A DNA stretch of 64,000 nucleotides from Isoetes taiwanensis (Eukaryota; Streptophyta; Lycopodiopsida; Isoetales; Isoetaceae), in NCBI GenBank assembly GCA_021234155.1, contig JAJEKV010000054.1, positions 6,964,655 through 7,028,654 of the forward strand, read 5' to 3'. Every line of letters starts with the position of its first letter. The first letter of the stretch is position 1. This document shows, in pieces, positions 10,440 to 21,644 of the stretch. The translations under genes were made by a program, and so were the position numbers. Below the pieces are notes generated by a model. That model was not told the DNA's origin, searched no databases, and saw only the letters and a list, made by a program, of their open reading frames with translations.

Positions 10440-11280
10440 TGAGTATTTAACGGTGCATTCTTGACCGTAATCTTAGATATCTCGATTCTTGACCGGATTC
10501 AACCGGAAACGAGATATTATTGTTTTAAAAAGGCCGGATTCATGCCAAGGGAATGTGAGAGAGTGTGTGAAGGGGAAAGGCCGGATTCACATAATGCGTA
10601 TTTGCGCAGAAGGGGTCAAGAACATTGATCGGCCTTTCATCATCCGGCCTTTAGATCGGTTTCTAAATCTGCTGGAGGCCTTCAAAGTCGGGTTGTTGCA
10701 TCGCATCATTTTCATTTCTTAAAGCAATCGCCATAGCCTCGCTCTTGAAGCCCCAACCGCCATATCACCGCGGTTTCATGCGTCTATTTTTGCATCTAGA
10801 TGATCATTTACGTGGAACCGCGACCATAGCCACAAAGCTCATACATAGCCTCCAAACCAGGCATACCCCCTTCCGCCCTTCTTTTTTCACGCTTCTTTGT
10901 CTAACTCTTCTTCTTGATCTTGCTTCTCATCCGTAAAATAACTCTCTCAAGAGCCACATAAAGTAAATGATATTTTGGCGGTCATGGTGGCGACCTCTTA
11001 TGAGGACGGATTTTTATTTATCGAGTTTAGATTTGGAGATGGAGACGGAATGAGGGCCATACCTTTAAAAGCTCCAAAGCCTTTAAGAAGCTCATCATTC
11101 CCTTTCGACCAGTTCGTGGTTTCTGAGATCTACGGAAACGAGTGGTTTCTCCTTTCCAAGTGCTTTCCAAGTGGTACAACAGGGATGTGCGGCACAAAGG
11201 TGTGTACCAAATTTCAAAATTCAAATATTTGGGGAAAAAAAGGGCTGGGTATAAGAAACAATTAAATTTTAAATTTTAAG
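10440..11280. other. Decayed sequence with short GGCCGGATTCA repeats
   Basis: Several copies of GGCCGGAT/ATCCGGCC occur between 10490 and 10670. Short frames at 10489-10722 (plus), 10745-10936 (plus) and 10975-11265 (plus) have no recognisable motif and I do not call them genes. Confidence 0.4.
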
Positions 11281-11930
11281 TATAGGCGGGAAAAAAGGCG
11301 GGTAAACATTAATATATTAAAAGGGTAAACATTAATATAAAAAAAAAATGCCCCTGCTCGAAAATAGGAGAGGGTCCATTTGTTTTCTATCATTATACCT
11401 AGAAAAATACATAGCATAAGGTGTATTTTTTTCAGAGAAATACATGGGGATGGTCTATTTTTTCAGAGAAAATATATGGTGTCCATTGGAAAAAATACAT
11501 AAGATAAAACAATAAACTATAGTGTGTTAAAACAATAAACTAAGATGAGAAAAATAATAAACTATGGTGTTTTAGAACCCATATTTTCTATGTTTTAGAA
11601 CTATGGTGTTTTTGGCATTTAGAAAATACATACTGTATTTATTATACAATATATAGGATAGGATATTGTATTTATTAGAAAACGCTTGACATACTAAAAG
11701 GGGAAAAAGGCCCGGGAGGGGGGTCCTATTTTTGGTCTATGTATACATAGAAAATGCAATGTATGGTGTGCACTTAGAAAATACATAGGATATGATGTAA
11801 CTAATAATGATTTGCACTCTATGATATTGGAGGTAGAAAACTATTTTTTTATAGGCAAGTAGGTTAAGCCACAAAATGGCTGTTGTGTTTTCACTCTAAA
11901 TGGCCTTAGACATATATTTTTCATCTTGAG
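11281..11930. repeat. AT-rich degenerate repeat (AAAATACATAGGATA type)
   Basis: Loosely repeated AAATACATA and CTATGGTGT words recur from about 11400 to 11800. No gene. Confidence 0.5.
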
Positions 11931-11934
11931 GAGC

Positions 11935-12560
11935 TTAAAACCGCTTTTTTTTTTTTTTTATTTTTGGAGGGCCTTAAAAAAACCGCACTTTTCACTGAAG
12001 GTTGCCTTTCTCACTTCATGAATCGAAAGGCCCCCTCAAACCTAGGTTTTTAAGCTTTGAGTTTTGCCTTTCTCGACTCATGAGGTCGAGAAAGGCCTCG
12101 ACCCTAAAACCTTTTTAAACTTTGTTGCCTTTCTCGACTCAGCGAGTCGAGAAAGGCCTCCACCCCCAAAACTGCGTTTTTAAGCTTTGAGTTTGCCTTT
12201 CGACTCGCGAAATCGAGAAAGTCCTTTCCCGACCCTAAAACTTGCGTTTTTTTAAACTTTGGTACGCCTTTCTTCGACTCGAAGTCAGAAAGTCCTTCCC
12301 ACCCTAAAACTTTATTTTTTTAAGCTTTGGTCTGCCTTTCTCTTCTCGCCGAGTAAATTCCTCCAAACCTAAAACTTGCGTTTTAAGCTTTGAGTACGCC
12401 TTTTCTCGGGCGAAGTCGAGAAATTCTTCCGACCCCTAAAACTTGCGTTTTAAGCTTTGAAATTTTTTCTTCATTTCGCTGAAATGAAAGGCCTTCCCAA
12501 TTGCTTTTTTCCCTCGAATGCCTTTCTGAGTCGAGAAGGCTCGGACCTGTATTTTCAAAA
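11935..12560. repeat. Minisatellite, 60-70 bp units with a palindromic core
   Basis: Eight to nine degenerate units, each reading roughly TTTAAGCTTTGAGT, GCCTTTCTCGACTC, GCGAGTCGAGAAAGGCC and CCCTAAAACTTGCG. CCTTTCTCGACTC and GAGTCGAGAAAGG are inverted repeats of each other, so each unit can form a hairpin. Units near 12060-12190 are best preserved; outer ones have lost parts of one arm. Confidence 0.85.
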
Positions 12561-12950
12561 ATGGCCCTAAGAACCGCTGTTTCATTTTATTTTTTGCCCT
12601 GTAGCATCACTTGACTAACTTGATTTTGTCTTTTGCGGTCCTTATCTCAAACCGAGATAGTACATGCTTGGGAGCAATGAAAAGACCGGTTCATTGAAGA
12701 AAGGTCTTAGAAGAGGGTGGTGACATCAGTTGGACATACAAGCACGTGACCCATGAAGGAACTCCTCATACAAATTTCTATCGTCTGTAAGTTGCTCCGT
12801 GACTTGGAGAGAGCTCCACGCGCCCTTTACACTAGGTGGTTCGTGTGTGAAGAGGGTGTAATCATTGTGCCCATACGACCACTATGGTCTCTTCACCCAC
12901 TATACTATATATTGTAATGAGCCCATTTATAAATATAAGGTATCTCAAAA
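12561..12950. other. No gene seen
   Basis: Single-copy-looking sequence between the minisatellite and the phosphatase-like pseudogene; nothing recognised. Confidence 0.4.
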
Positions 12951-13650
12951 CTAGTATATTTGGGTGATTAAGTAAACAATTTGCTTAATTTTTGTTGGAA
13001 TTTGTGATCTATTGTCTACCCACACTAATAGACAAAAATTCCACTTATGGCCAGTTTTGCCTTGGGTGCTTCTTTTTGTGTAAATTAACAGGGTTCCGAA
13101 AAAAAATGGGAATGGAATGAGTCCCACTTTAATTAAATACGACTTATGCATAATAGACACAAACTTCACCAGAAAATCATCTGTCGCAAAGTTTTTTGGA
13201 TCGTAAGATGGTGGATTCAGGGCCTGCATTTGATTGTAGAAGCATTTGAGAGCATCATCATCCACGATGATTATATCATCCTTATTCTCGATACCAAGTT
13301 CGTCCATCATGTTACTCAAGTGTTTGATGAAGATAGGCTTGCCTGTTGGATCCTTGGGATTAGTGAACTTCACACATTTGTTCTGATCCCAAAAGGTCAA
13401 CCAATGTCTATGCATTTCCCCCAATGCCTCCAAAGTATCCTTGATGTTCCTTAGTTCCATGGATGACCAAATACCAACTCAAAATAACCTGAATGCCTCA
13501 TCTAGCATCTCTTTCAAGTCATGCAAAGTGGATAGATCCACTTGGTGTTTGATTCTACCGGGTGTCCGGCGAAACCGATCTCTAGCCACTTTATTTTTCG
13601 GAAAAGTCTTGCAAAGGACTCCGTTTAGGTCGAACACCACAACCTTCTTA
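12951..13650 (-). pseudogene. FCP1/NIF-type (HAD) phosphatase-like pseudogene, copy A
   Basis: Minus-strand frames give, in order, KKVVVFDLNGVL (near 13615-13650; the position of the catalytic DxDxT loop), DLKEMLDEAF, GIWSSMELRNIKDTLEAL (the usual WTSR-like second motif), a WDQ-C block, then DDIIIVDDDALKCF (near 13230-13265; the conserved DD-xxK third motif) and LNPPSYDP. This order is that of the NLI-interacting-factor/FCP1 homology domain, protein Ser/Thr phosphatases of the HAD superfamily. The first motif reads DLNGV rather than DxDxT, so the second Asp is Asn; many plant relatives share this. An in-frame TGA at 13479-13481 breaks it, and the C-terminal block is missing. No intron is visible between the motifs. 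Two related copies lie at 17.8-18.3 and 27.6-28.4 kb. Confidence 0.6.
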
Positions 13651-13834
13651 GAAACGCAATGGAAGCTGAAACATCAAACATGTATCCTGGTTCGCCAGAA
13701 GATAATGATAACACAAACAATACAAACGCGTAAGCGTGATTTGAGATAGTCTTAACCAAATCGCCAAATTCGGTATTGATTTTGTTTGACAACGAAAAAT
13801 AATCAAAGAACGCCAAGACTTTAATTCAAAGGTA

Positions 13835-14345
13835 ATAATACAAATTAAATCACGCTGCGGGCGCGATTTAAGTGGGCAAGGCCATACCTATCATCTTCGG
13901 TTTACGCCGGGCCGCGCCATTCTCCCCTTCGCCACCCTTAATCGTCGTGGTTTTCCCCGACCGTAGAATTGTTATTTTCTATTAGTTCCGGGCCAAGGCC
14001 CTTCACAACCGACATTATTTTTTACTATTGATTTGGCAAACCCGTGAATCACTAGAGTCGCCTTTGGTTGCCTTCGGGCCAGTTACCCCGCCAATTAGTT
14101 CATTGTTAACCTGTGAATCTCCTCTATTGTTGCTTGCATCACCCTCGAAGGGAGGCAAGGATATTCCCTAAGTTCAGCCAGAATCACATTACTTTGAGCG
14201 CCCAATTTAGCGTGACTATTTGTTCATTGCTTTCCTTTTCGTTTGCGGATTACTAGTTCCCTCACCGCAACCATCGTCCACTTTTCGGAATTGGACAAGT
14301 CTACGAGACTTTTGATTGCTGATGATTTCAGGTTGCCATAAGGGC
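13835..14345 (-). other. Hydrophilic coding-like stretch and a CACGC/GCGCG palindrome
   Basis: Near 13850-13875 lies an imperfect palindrome of the CACGC-GCGTG family found elsewhere in the window. Minus-strand frames over 13900-14340 read hydrophilic, disordered-looking segments (such as AKLGAQSNVILAELREY and GDASNNRGDSQVNNEL) broken by stops. They could be the 5' part of the phosphatase-like pseudogene; this is inference. Confidence 0.3.
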
Positions 14346-15240
14346 CTTTAGGAGATTTGGCAAGCACATGCGGGTTGATACAGGGTAAAGTGGGCCATTG
14401 TAGTTGTCCCCCTGCCCCCTAGAATAGTTTGAAATGTAGGTCAAGTCCCCCAAGAAGAGTTTGAAATATAGGTCAAGAAGTGGTTAGACGTAGAGGCATT
14501 AATACTAAAAAACTACCAAATTGCATTAATTAGGAAATTTGTTCTATTAGCTAGTTACTGAGCAAGAATCGTGGTAATTACTAATTCTGGTGTATGGAGG
14601 GAAATGCAAAATTGCGAGCACGGCAGGATCAGGTTGCTCGATCCAATTGCATTACCTGATCAATTGCATGTTTCCTAACATTGCATGACCTGATCAATTG
14701 TGAATCCTTCTTAACATTTGGCATTGGCGATAATTTAAATTGAATGTGTTTTCTTGAAGAAATGGAATCGGAATCGGGGGATTGAACTATTGGAATCGGA
14801 TTCGGGTCCGGACTAGCAACCTGAGAAGGCAAAAATTTCAAGAAGGAGGAAGAAAAGAACAAGAGAAGAGGAAACCGAGAGGAAAAAGACCAACGCCAGA
14901 GAAAAAAAAAAATGAAGATGCATTGGTTTCTCAGATTGTAATGCATGTTTTGGAGTAGAAAGAAGCATAGCCACCAATGCAGAGGAGAGTGGGTGTGAAT
15001 CTGGTGGAATCATTCTTGAAGCAAATCTAAGCATATGAGTGTGCAAATTAAAAAGGGATTCTAAATTACTTTATTCAAATAAGGCATTGGATGGAATTGT
15101 GGGAGATGATCTCGGGGGACTTAAAAGCAAAGAACCAAATGATAAGTAACATCGGGGAGTCTATTAAGACCGTGAAACAAATTTACAAATTTGATTGTTT
15201 GGCGCCAAAAGAGTTATTTGGCTATGGCGCTTGGTGGAGA
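14346..15240. other. No recognised gene
   Basis: Contains overlapping minus-strand frames at 14629-15046 with a Phe/Leu/Ser-rich stretch from an AGAAGA-rich tract. I see no family motif. Confidence 0.35.
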
Positions 15241-15244
15241 AAAT

Positions 15245-17226
15245 GAGAATTTGAGTAACAGAAAAAATTGGAAAGCTACTTGATGTTCATCCAAGAAACT
15301 AAAGAAAAACAGGGAAGAAATTGATTGCAATGGAGGAAAGTGGGTGTATTATAAAAGATCTAAAAAGGTGTGACTCTATCTCGATTCAATTATTACACTT
15401 GTACAAACATTTTGGACCTCAAACACTAGAGTTTCTCCAAATACTAAGGATGTAAAATTTAGAAGACTAGAATGAAATATTAGAGAGGAGCATGCAAAGA
15501 CATTATCCGAACAATCTCAGGTTGGTATCTCTTCTTATCTCTTCCTTTGAGATTTCTATAGTTGAGGTTTTCAATAACAGCTTTGCTATAGTGGTTGGAT
15601 TAAAAGTTTATATCGTATATCTCTTTATAGTTCTCAAGATCAATTATTGAGCTACAATGGTTTACTGCCTAGCCATAGTGGCTTGTCTTTAACTATAATT
15701 TCATTTGTGCCCTTGATCTTCAATGGTTGTTTTCCAACTATAAGTGGTTTGTTTTCAAACCGAGTGTATTCTTGGAGATATAGTGGATCTCAAACCATAT
15801 TCACACATAGTTTGAGTGCAACTATATAATGGTGGGAGTGTTTCAACATAGTTCGGGTGCAGCCATAATGGTGTGTGCTTTAAACATAGTTGGAGTGCAC
15901 TCTTGGAACTACAGTGGTAGCAGTAAGTGGAAGACTGTAGTAAGTGGTATACAGTAACAGTTATGGTTTGTAGTAGTAAGTGGTATACAGTAGTAGTTAT
16001 GGTTTGTATTCCTCTTTTGTGCTATACTTTGAGAGTTATTTTGCATGCTAACACATATATTCTTTACAGTCTGCAATTGTACCGAACGTTCAAAGAAGAA
16101 TACCACAAGCTAAGGTAGGAGCAAGATCTTTTCAAAAGTTAAAACCATGGTTTGTGGTGAAGCTAAAAGACTATAATACATGCTGTTGTATTCATCATGT
16201 TAGGCTTGGAATGCTGCTTGATGCATTCAAAACAATGAGAAGGAAGCATTCTGAACCTTGTGAATGTACTTGTAGTGTATGTGAACCTCACCATACGTGC
16301 ACTTGTAATGCTCACGCGTTAATATTCTCTTCAACACATGAGTTATGGAGGTGCATTGTTTGTCCAAAAGAAGTTGATGATGAGTTCCATAGGAAGGACG
16401 CCTTTATGGTACTTGTCGTAATTGTGGCATCTCCATGTTGCATATATGTCCTCTTTGAATTGAGTGATGCAGAAATGAATTGGGAGTATTTGGACTATGA
16501 GGGTGCAGGATTGGGCAAGAATGGGAAACCAAGGAAGATTCTCAAGCATCAATACAAGAAGACCACTTCTAAAGAATTTGTGGAGAAGTTACGGATAGAT
16601 TAAAGAGGTTTCCTTTGCATAACTTTAGGTACAAAAATGGCAAGACAAGCAATTTCGAGTCAGCCGGAAAATCTACCCTCGATGTAGTGGTCTCGGGTGG
16701 ATTTTGCCGAGAACTACACCTTCAAAGAACGTCATCAAGTGCAATCTCGATTGTGCAAAGATTCGTAACAATCCTTGTTCACATTACTTATCATGTGGAT
16801 GAAAGTGGGCAAGTCGTAAAGAAACACACTTCTATATCTCATGACAAGAAGCATGATACTCTTTTGTACAACATTATTTTAAGATGCATTTCGGTACATG
16901 GAGGCCAAGGGCTAAAACCCAAAAGGCATTGGGTCTGGTCTGATGGAGCTGCATCACAATTTAAGGCAGCTCGTCCAATGTATTTTGTTCTCCGGTACTC
17001 AGTTGAAACACAGGTAAAAACTGGTTTGGACGGGCATTTTTGTAAACAAGTTACAAGTATTAATATAACTGTTTTCTTAAGTGTTTTCTTAAATGTTTTG
17101 TATAAGTTCCATAAAAGTTCTGATATAAAAGAAAGCTCTGATTCAACGTGTCTTGCATACTGTTTTGAGAATGTTCTGAACCGTGTCTTGTGGCAACCGT
17201 GTTGTGGGTCTCATGCTCATGCGTAA
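15245..17226 (+). pseudogene. Cys-rich SPNTKDV/SDGA-SQFK family pseudogene, copy 1
   Basis: Plus-strand blocks in order: GKLLDVHPRN (about 15270), RVSPNTKDVKFRRLE then stop, NIREEHAKTLSEQSQ (15430-15525), a possible donor at CAG/GTTGGT, then PWFVVKLKDYNTCCC with a Cys/His-rich segment CECTCSVCEPHHTCTC (16150-16310), CPKEVDDEFHRKD, WEYLDYEG, the stretch SIVQRFVTILVHITYHVDES (16740-16800), KKHDTLL and WVWSDGAASQFKAARPMYF (16930-16990). A good donor follows at ACACAG/GTAAAA near 17010. Spaced cysteines suggest zinc binding; the SDGA-SQFK motif recurs in a large family of uncharacterised eukaryotic proteins that I recall as repeat- or transposon-associated. Frame breaks between 15460 and 16620 make it a pseudogene. 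It pairs block for block with the minus-strand copy at 30.0-34.2 kb. Function unknown. Confidence 0.55.
15540..16000. repeat. Degenerate AGTGG/TATAGT repeats in the intron of copy 1
   Basis: Loose repeats of CTATAGTGG, TTTCAACATAGTT and GTAAGTGGTATACAGTA fill the interval between the two homologous exon blocks. The last word is duplicated at about 15940 and 15976. Confidence 0.5.
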
Positions 17227-17269
17227 AAAAACATGTATTTTATTCTTTCTTTCTCTTAGTAGACCAAAC

Positions 17270-17430
17270 ATCTACATGCAGCAAGTGGACAAATCTTAAA
17301 CCATGCAAATATATATAAGCCATGCAAATCTTAAACCATGTACAAATCTTAAACCATGCAAATCTTAAACCATACAAATCTTAAACCATGCAAATCTTAG
17401 CGACAATGCAAATATATATAAGCCATGCAT
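17270..17430. repeat. Short tandem repeat, CATGCAAATCTTAAAC unit
   Basis: The 16-bp word (A)CCATGCAAATCTTAAA is repeated about six times with variants, flanked by CAAATATATATAAGCCATGCA at both sides. Confidence 0.8.
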
Positions 17431-17755
17431 GTAAACATGATGACATGAAGTGGGACATCCACTTGAGTAATGCAACCAAAGAAAATTTTCTCCATCCGAA
17501 ATCTGAATCAAAAATGCTAAGCATGAATGCTAGTATCTATCCAAATGAAATAACCTCCACAAACCTAAATCCTTGTCATATTTCAGAGATTACATACCTG
17601 ATATCAAATAAGAATACCAGATATCAAATACAAGAATCAAAACACAATGATATTTTAAACCATTCTTTTTGTCAACAATTCAATTATTGAATCAGAAATA
17701 TCATCCAACCAATTAGTAATAGGATGATCTCAACATAGTCTACAATGTGATTTGA
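17431..17755. other. No gene recognised
   Basis: AT-rich; the frame 17388-17690 (plus) has no recognisable motif. Confidence 0.35.
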
Positions 17756-18290
17756 GTCTCTCAAGCCCTCCAACCATGGCTTCAGGTTGGTTCAATAGAA
17801 ATGACCTATCCCTCGCTCGGATGGAAAGAGATTGGTGTGATCATAGTATGAGGGCTATTCTTATACCCTTTATATTGGTGATCATCAATCATCAAGGTAT
17901 TCATGTGTTATAATATCCTCCAAGCTCTTTGTCATTGTATACTTTTTTCTCGCACGCTTCAAGCTTATGTTGACTTTTCCTCGATACTTGAAACCTACCT
18001 TCATGCACTTATCAACACCCCATTCAAACACCAATTTCTTCTTCAATTTTGCAAGAAATACCTTATCGGGTGATTGACTTCAAACTTGCAACATCCAAAT
18101 CGTACCACATGGCAATGTCAAAGTGTTCACTGCAGGCTCAAAAACTCTATTGCATCCGGCCTTAAAATAACGAGCTTGCTTTTGATAGATGCCGAGGCCT
18201 TTCGTTCCTTCTTCGAATGGAAGTTGGGATCCCTCCCTTTGTCTCATACATTTTACCAAGCACTCCATTGAAATCAAATATAATTAGCTT
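17756..18290 (-). pseudogene. FCP1/NIF-type phosphatase-like pseudogene, copy B
   Basis: On the minus strand, FLAKLKKKLVFEWGVDKCMK with VGFKYRGK (18070-17970) matches the WDQ-C-GF block of FCP1-like plant proteins. After a frameshift it is followed by NTLMIDDHQYKGYKNSPHT (about 17905-17850), the conserved (I/L)DD-xxYK motif with the following NPPHT-like turn. A further frame at 18277-18080 lies upstream. The catalytic first motif is not visible, so this copy is 5'-truncated or split by decay. Its motif pattern is closer to copy C (27.6 kb) than to copy A. Confidence 0.5.
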
Positions 18291-19320
18291 TCTAACAACC
18301 CCTTTCTTTCTTTAAAGGAGGTGGAGAGATGATACACTGCTTCAGCAAGATACACTTCCCAAATTATCACTTCTGCTTAATGCAAGCATAGAAAAACACA
18401 TAAGAAAATACAAGCTTCAAATGCATTTCCCTAATAAATCATACCTTGCCTTTAAATGACATATTGTTTGCAATCTTGGTCTTCTTTGGAGTTGCATCTT
18501 CAATTCTATTTGAGGCTGCACAAACTCCACAAAATATCAAAACCATTAGGGGAGCTCAATGGTTAAATTTCTAACTTGATTGCACTCAATTAAGCATATG
18601 TTCCAAAATCAATGAAATTTAACAAGATTTAGCTAGATTAGCATACCATTGAGCATTACACCATCACACATTGATGAACTTCTCATTTCCAAACGCCGCG
18701 ACTCTTTGATCATCAAAAGTAGTCCTTCTATTAATGCACAGATGTTTGATTAGATCATGATGAAATTTCAGAATCAAGTTATTAAAACCATATTATTAGA
18801 ACTTACCTATTGACAATTCCCGATCTCCAATGGTAGCTTCTTCGATATATGGAAAGCTCTCTACTACAACTCAAAAACGTGTGTAAATAGATGCAAATAT
18901 AAAGTGTGGACTCTAGCATTGGACTCGAAATACCTTTTCGTTGTGGGGGCAAAACCTCCGATTGGTTAATTTGCTTATATATCCAAATCGATGGAGTAAT
19001 AAATGGACTCATTGGAACACCATAGTACAGTTTTACCGCCTACCATTTTTCAGTGACTATAAAGATTGCTTGTACATAAAGATACATAACACTTACTTGA
19101 GGCATATAGATCTGTTTTCATTTCTTTCCCAAGATGTTGCAGCTCTTGAACATGATTAGGGCCATGAATCTTGGTCAAGTTTCTGATCATCTCTAAATCT
19201 TACTTTGCTAAAACCAAACAAGTGTATGCATGCCTTCAAAAAAATTACCTTTTGTTTCCACCGAGAGAATTTTTACCTCCTCTTCTACATTTTCTTCATT
19301 ACCTTCCCATTAACCTTTTC
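18291..19320. other. No gene recognised
   Basis: AT-rich, with short frames on both strands. It may include introns of the minus-strand gene to the right, but no motif supports this. Confidence 0.3.
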
Positions 19321-19324
19321 TTCT

Positions 19325-20150
19325 TCATAATGTGGAGATGCTTCTGCAATGTTTAATTTGCTTACATGTCCATTTGATGCAAAGAGAACATAGGTTGTTT
19401 GAAACATCATCTAACACATTAAGCAATGGATTAGTACATAAAGTTATCAAGTGCTTTTGTTGTAAATAATGTCCGTTACCATCCTTAAACATCCCGTGCA
19501 CATGTGAGGTAGATCTATCAACACCAAGTGTTTCTAACCTGTGTTTCAGATATTGCATGGTCGCAATCAACTTGGCAAAGATATATTATCATAACTAAAA
19601 CTCATAGATAACGTTAGTAATGATAGAAGCAATCATGTCAAGTTCAAAGGTCACCATACCTTATCAAGGAAACCAAACATTGTAAGTGATATTTGTGATT
19701 GCACTCCAATGTGATTGGTAAGGGTTTGCCATCAAACAACAAAACTCTTCCACAAAATGGGCAAATGTCCGATTAGCCTCAATGCATGATTTTGAAGGTA
19801 AGTTTGGCAATTGGGGATCTAATGATATCCCCTCTTCATGTTTGGTAACCCCGATTGCAACCTTTTCAAGCGGGGTTGCAAAACGCATATTCCTCAAGAT
19901 CAGTCTTTCTTGAATTTCTAAACCTAGAAGCTCATCATTTGAACATAACAAATCTGGAATTAAGCGCCATCTCTTGTTCCCTCAAATTTATAACGCCATA
20001 ACTCCAAAGACTAGCTTCTTTGTCATATCCTTCATCAAAGCAAACCATTTACGCCTCTCTTCCTCAAAAGCTTTTTTTTCTCTCATTGACTTGCATGCAT
20101 TATTTAGTTCTCTCAGATCTGTCATTGGATAAACCGATCCTTGATTCTAT
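19325..20150 (-). pseudogene. Unrecognised minus-strand gene fragments
   Basis: Three coding-like blocks follow one another on the minus strand: a charged helix DLRELNNACKSMREKKAFEE continuing into EERRKWFALMKDMTKK (about 20135-20025), a block with KHEEGISLDPQLPNLPSKSC (19951-19664), and one with MQYLKHRLETLGVDRSTSHV (19570-19325). Between them are frame breaks or introns. The first helix is rich in Glu, Lys and Arg and could form a coiled coil. I do not recognise the family. The gene may continue left into FCP1-like copy B; nothing in the sequence proves it. Confidence 0.35.
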
Positions 20151-20289
20151 TTTTTCAACTCAATCTTGTTGATTCCATCCATTCATGCATAATCCCAGTG
20201 TTGTACCTATCACATGCAACACATATTTATCAAAAGATACTTGGATACAAATGATACTAATTCATGACCATACTAAATGTAAGGAAAAA

Positions 20290-20680
20290 CGGGTAACTAC
20301 AATCCACAAGACATACATGAGACAAAGCATATCTCAGGCTACAAACTATGAAACAACATATCTCAGGGCTACAAACTATAGCAACATACTATGAAACAAA
20401 GCATATCTCAAAGCTACAAACTATAAAACAAAGATATCTCGTGGCTACAAACTATAGCAAGATACTATGAAACAAATCATATCTCAGGCTACAAACTATA
20501 GCAACTATCTAACTATCCGCTAGACATCTTTAACTACAAACTATAAACTACACTATATACACTTTCAAGCTACATAATGTAAGACAAAGTACAACTCAAC
20601 TATACACACAATCGAAAGCCACAAACCATAATTTAGGCTACAAACCATGAACCATACATAAAACCATAATTTAGGGCTAT
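20290..20680. repeat. Tandem repeat, GGCTACAAACTATGAAACAAAGC type, ~50-60 bp
   Basis: Four to six degenerate units of CATATCTCAGGCTACAAACTATAGCAA and ACTATGAAACAAAGCATATCTCA are recognisable from about 20310 to 20510, with looser copies to 20680. Confidence 0.75.
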
Positions 20681-21640
20681 AAATCCAACACCTCAAGAGG
20701 CATGAAAAGAACATTGAACTTAATCACCATATCAAACCATAATTTAGAGCTAAAACTAGCAAACATTTCATGCAATCACCACACCAAACCATACACAAAC
20801 CCCAACAAGATACAAACCAGTATAATTTATGTGGCTTTGTAATCTCACTATTCTCGTGACAATACAAATCACAAAACAACATGGAGCATACAAAATAATC
20901 TAAGACCTATTTGCTATCTAAAAATGGTGAATACCTCGGGCAACAATAACAAGCAAAGATGCTTGATCAATTTTAAAATTGAATCCAAATTATACACTTT
21001 AAGTAATTCATTGTGAAAAAATAGAGAAACATTTACTTGAAACCACGCCAATTCCAATTTGGCTATGAATTGCAAGTAAGTGTAAGATAATTAGTGGTCA
21101 GATGATCTTAAACAAACTCAAGGTAAAAGATGTGAAGAAAGGATTACCACTTTTTTTGTTGCGCACTTTTTTTCAAGATTTAGAAGTGACATTAAGTCGG
21201 GTCCCACCGATAATTGAGTGCTCGCATGATTCTTCTCTTGTAACCTATTCCGGGAAAAAGTGTCCTTCTTACTCTCTAACTTTTGTGACCTTGAATTTTC
21301 AGCAAAGATGTGCTTGAAAAGATAACTAATTTATTTGTTTCCTTCATCTCTTTGAAGAAAATAAGCAACAAAAAAAGTTTGTGGAATTAGACCTCCCTAT
21401 AAAGATTCATTGGACTTTCCTATAAAGATTCATGAACTCATTCCTCTTTGATAATTAGAGGTTCCTCAATTTGTAACAAGACTTAACCTTATCTCCCCAA
21501 AATTGGTTTATTTCATTCGATTTTATCAAACTCCTTTTCCCTTATATAGATCTCAGATATGACAATCCATCTGAGCTTAGTTCCTTTGAAGTCGCCTTTT
21601 TCACTACCACCCATGATTATTTTCTCCACCATTCACTTCT
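20681..21640. other. No gene recognised
   Basis: AT-rich sequence. The plus-strand frame 21102-21317 lacks recognisable motifs. Confidence 0.35.
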
Positions 21641-21644
21641 TTGG

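Noticed and set aside
11935..12560. CRISPR-like array of palindromic repeats
   Set aside because: Eukaryotic context, repeats are contiguous and degenerate, and there are no unique spacers of constant length or cas genes.
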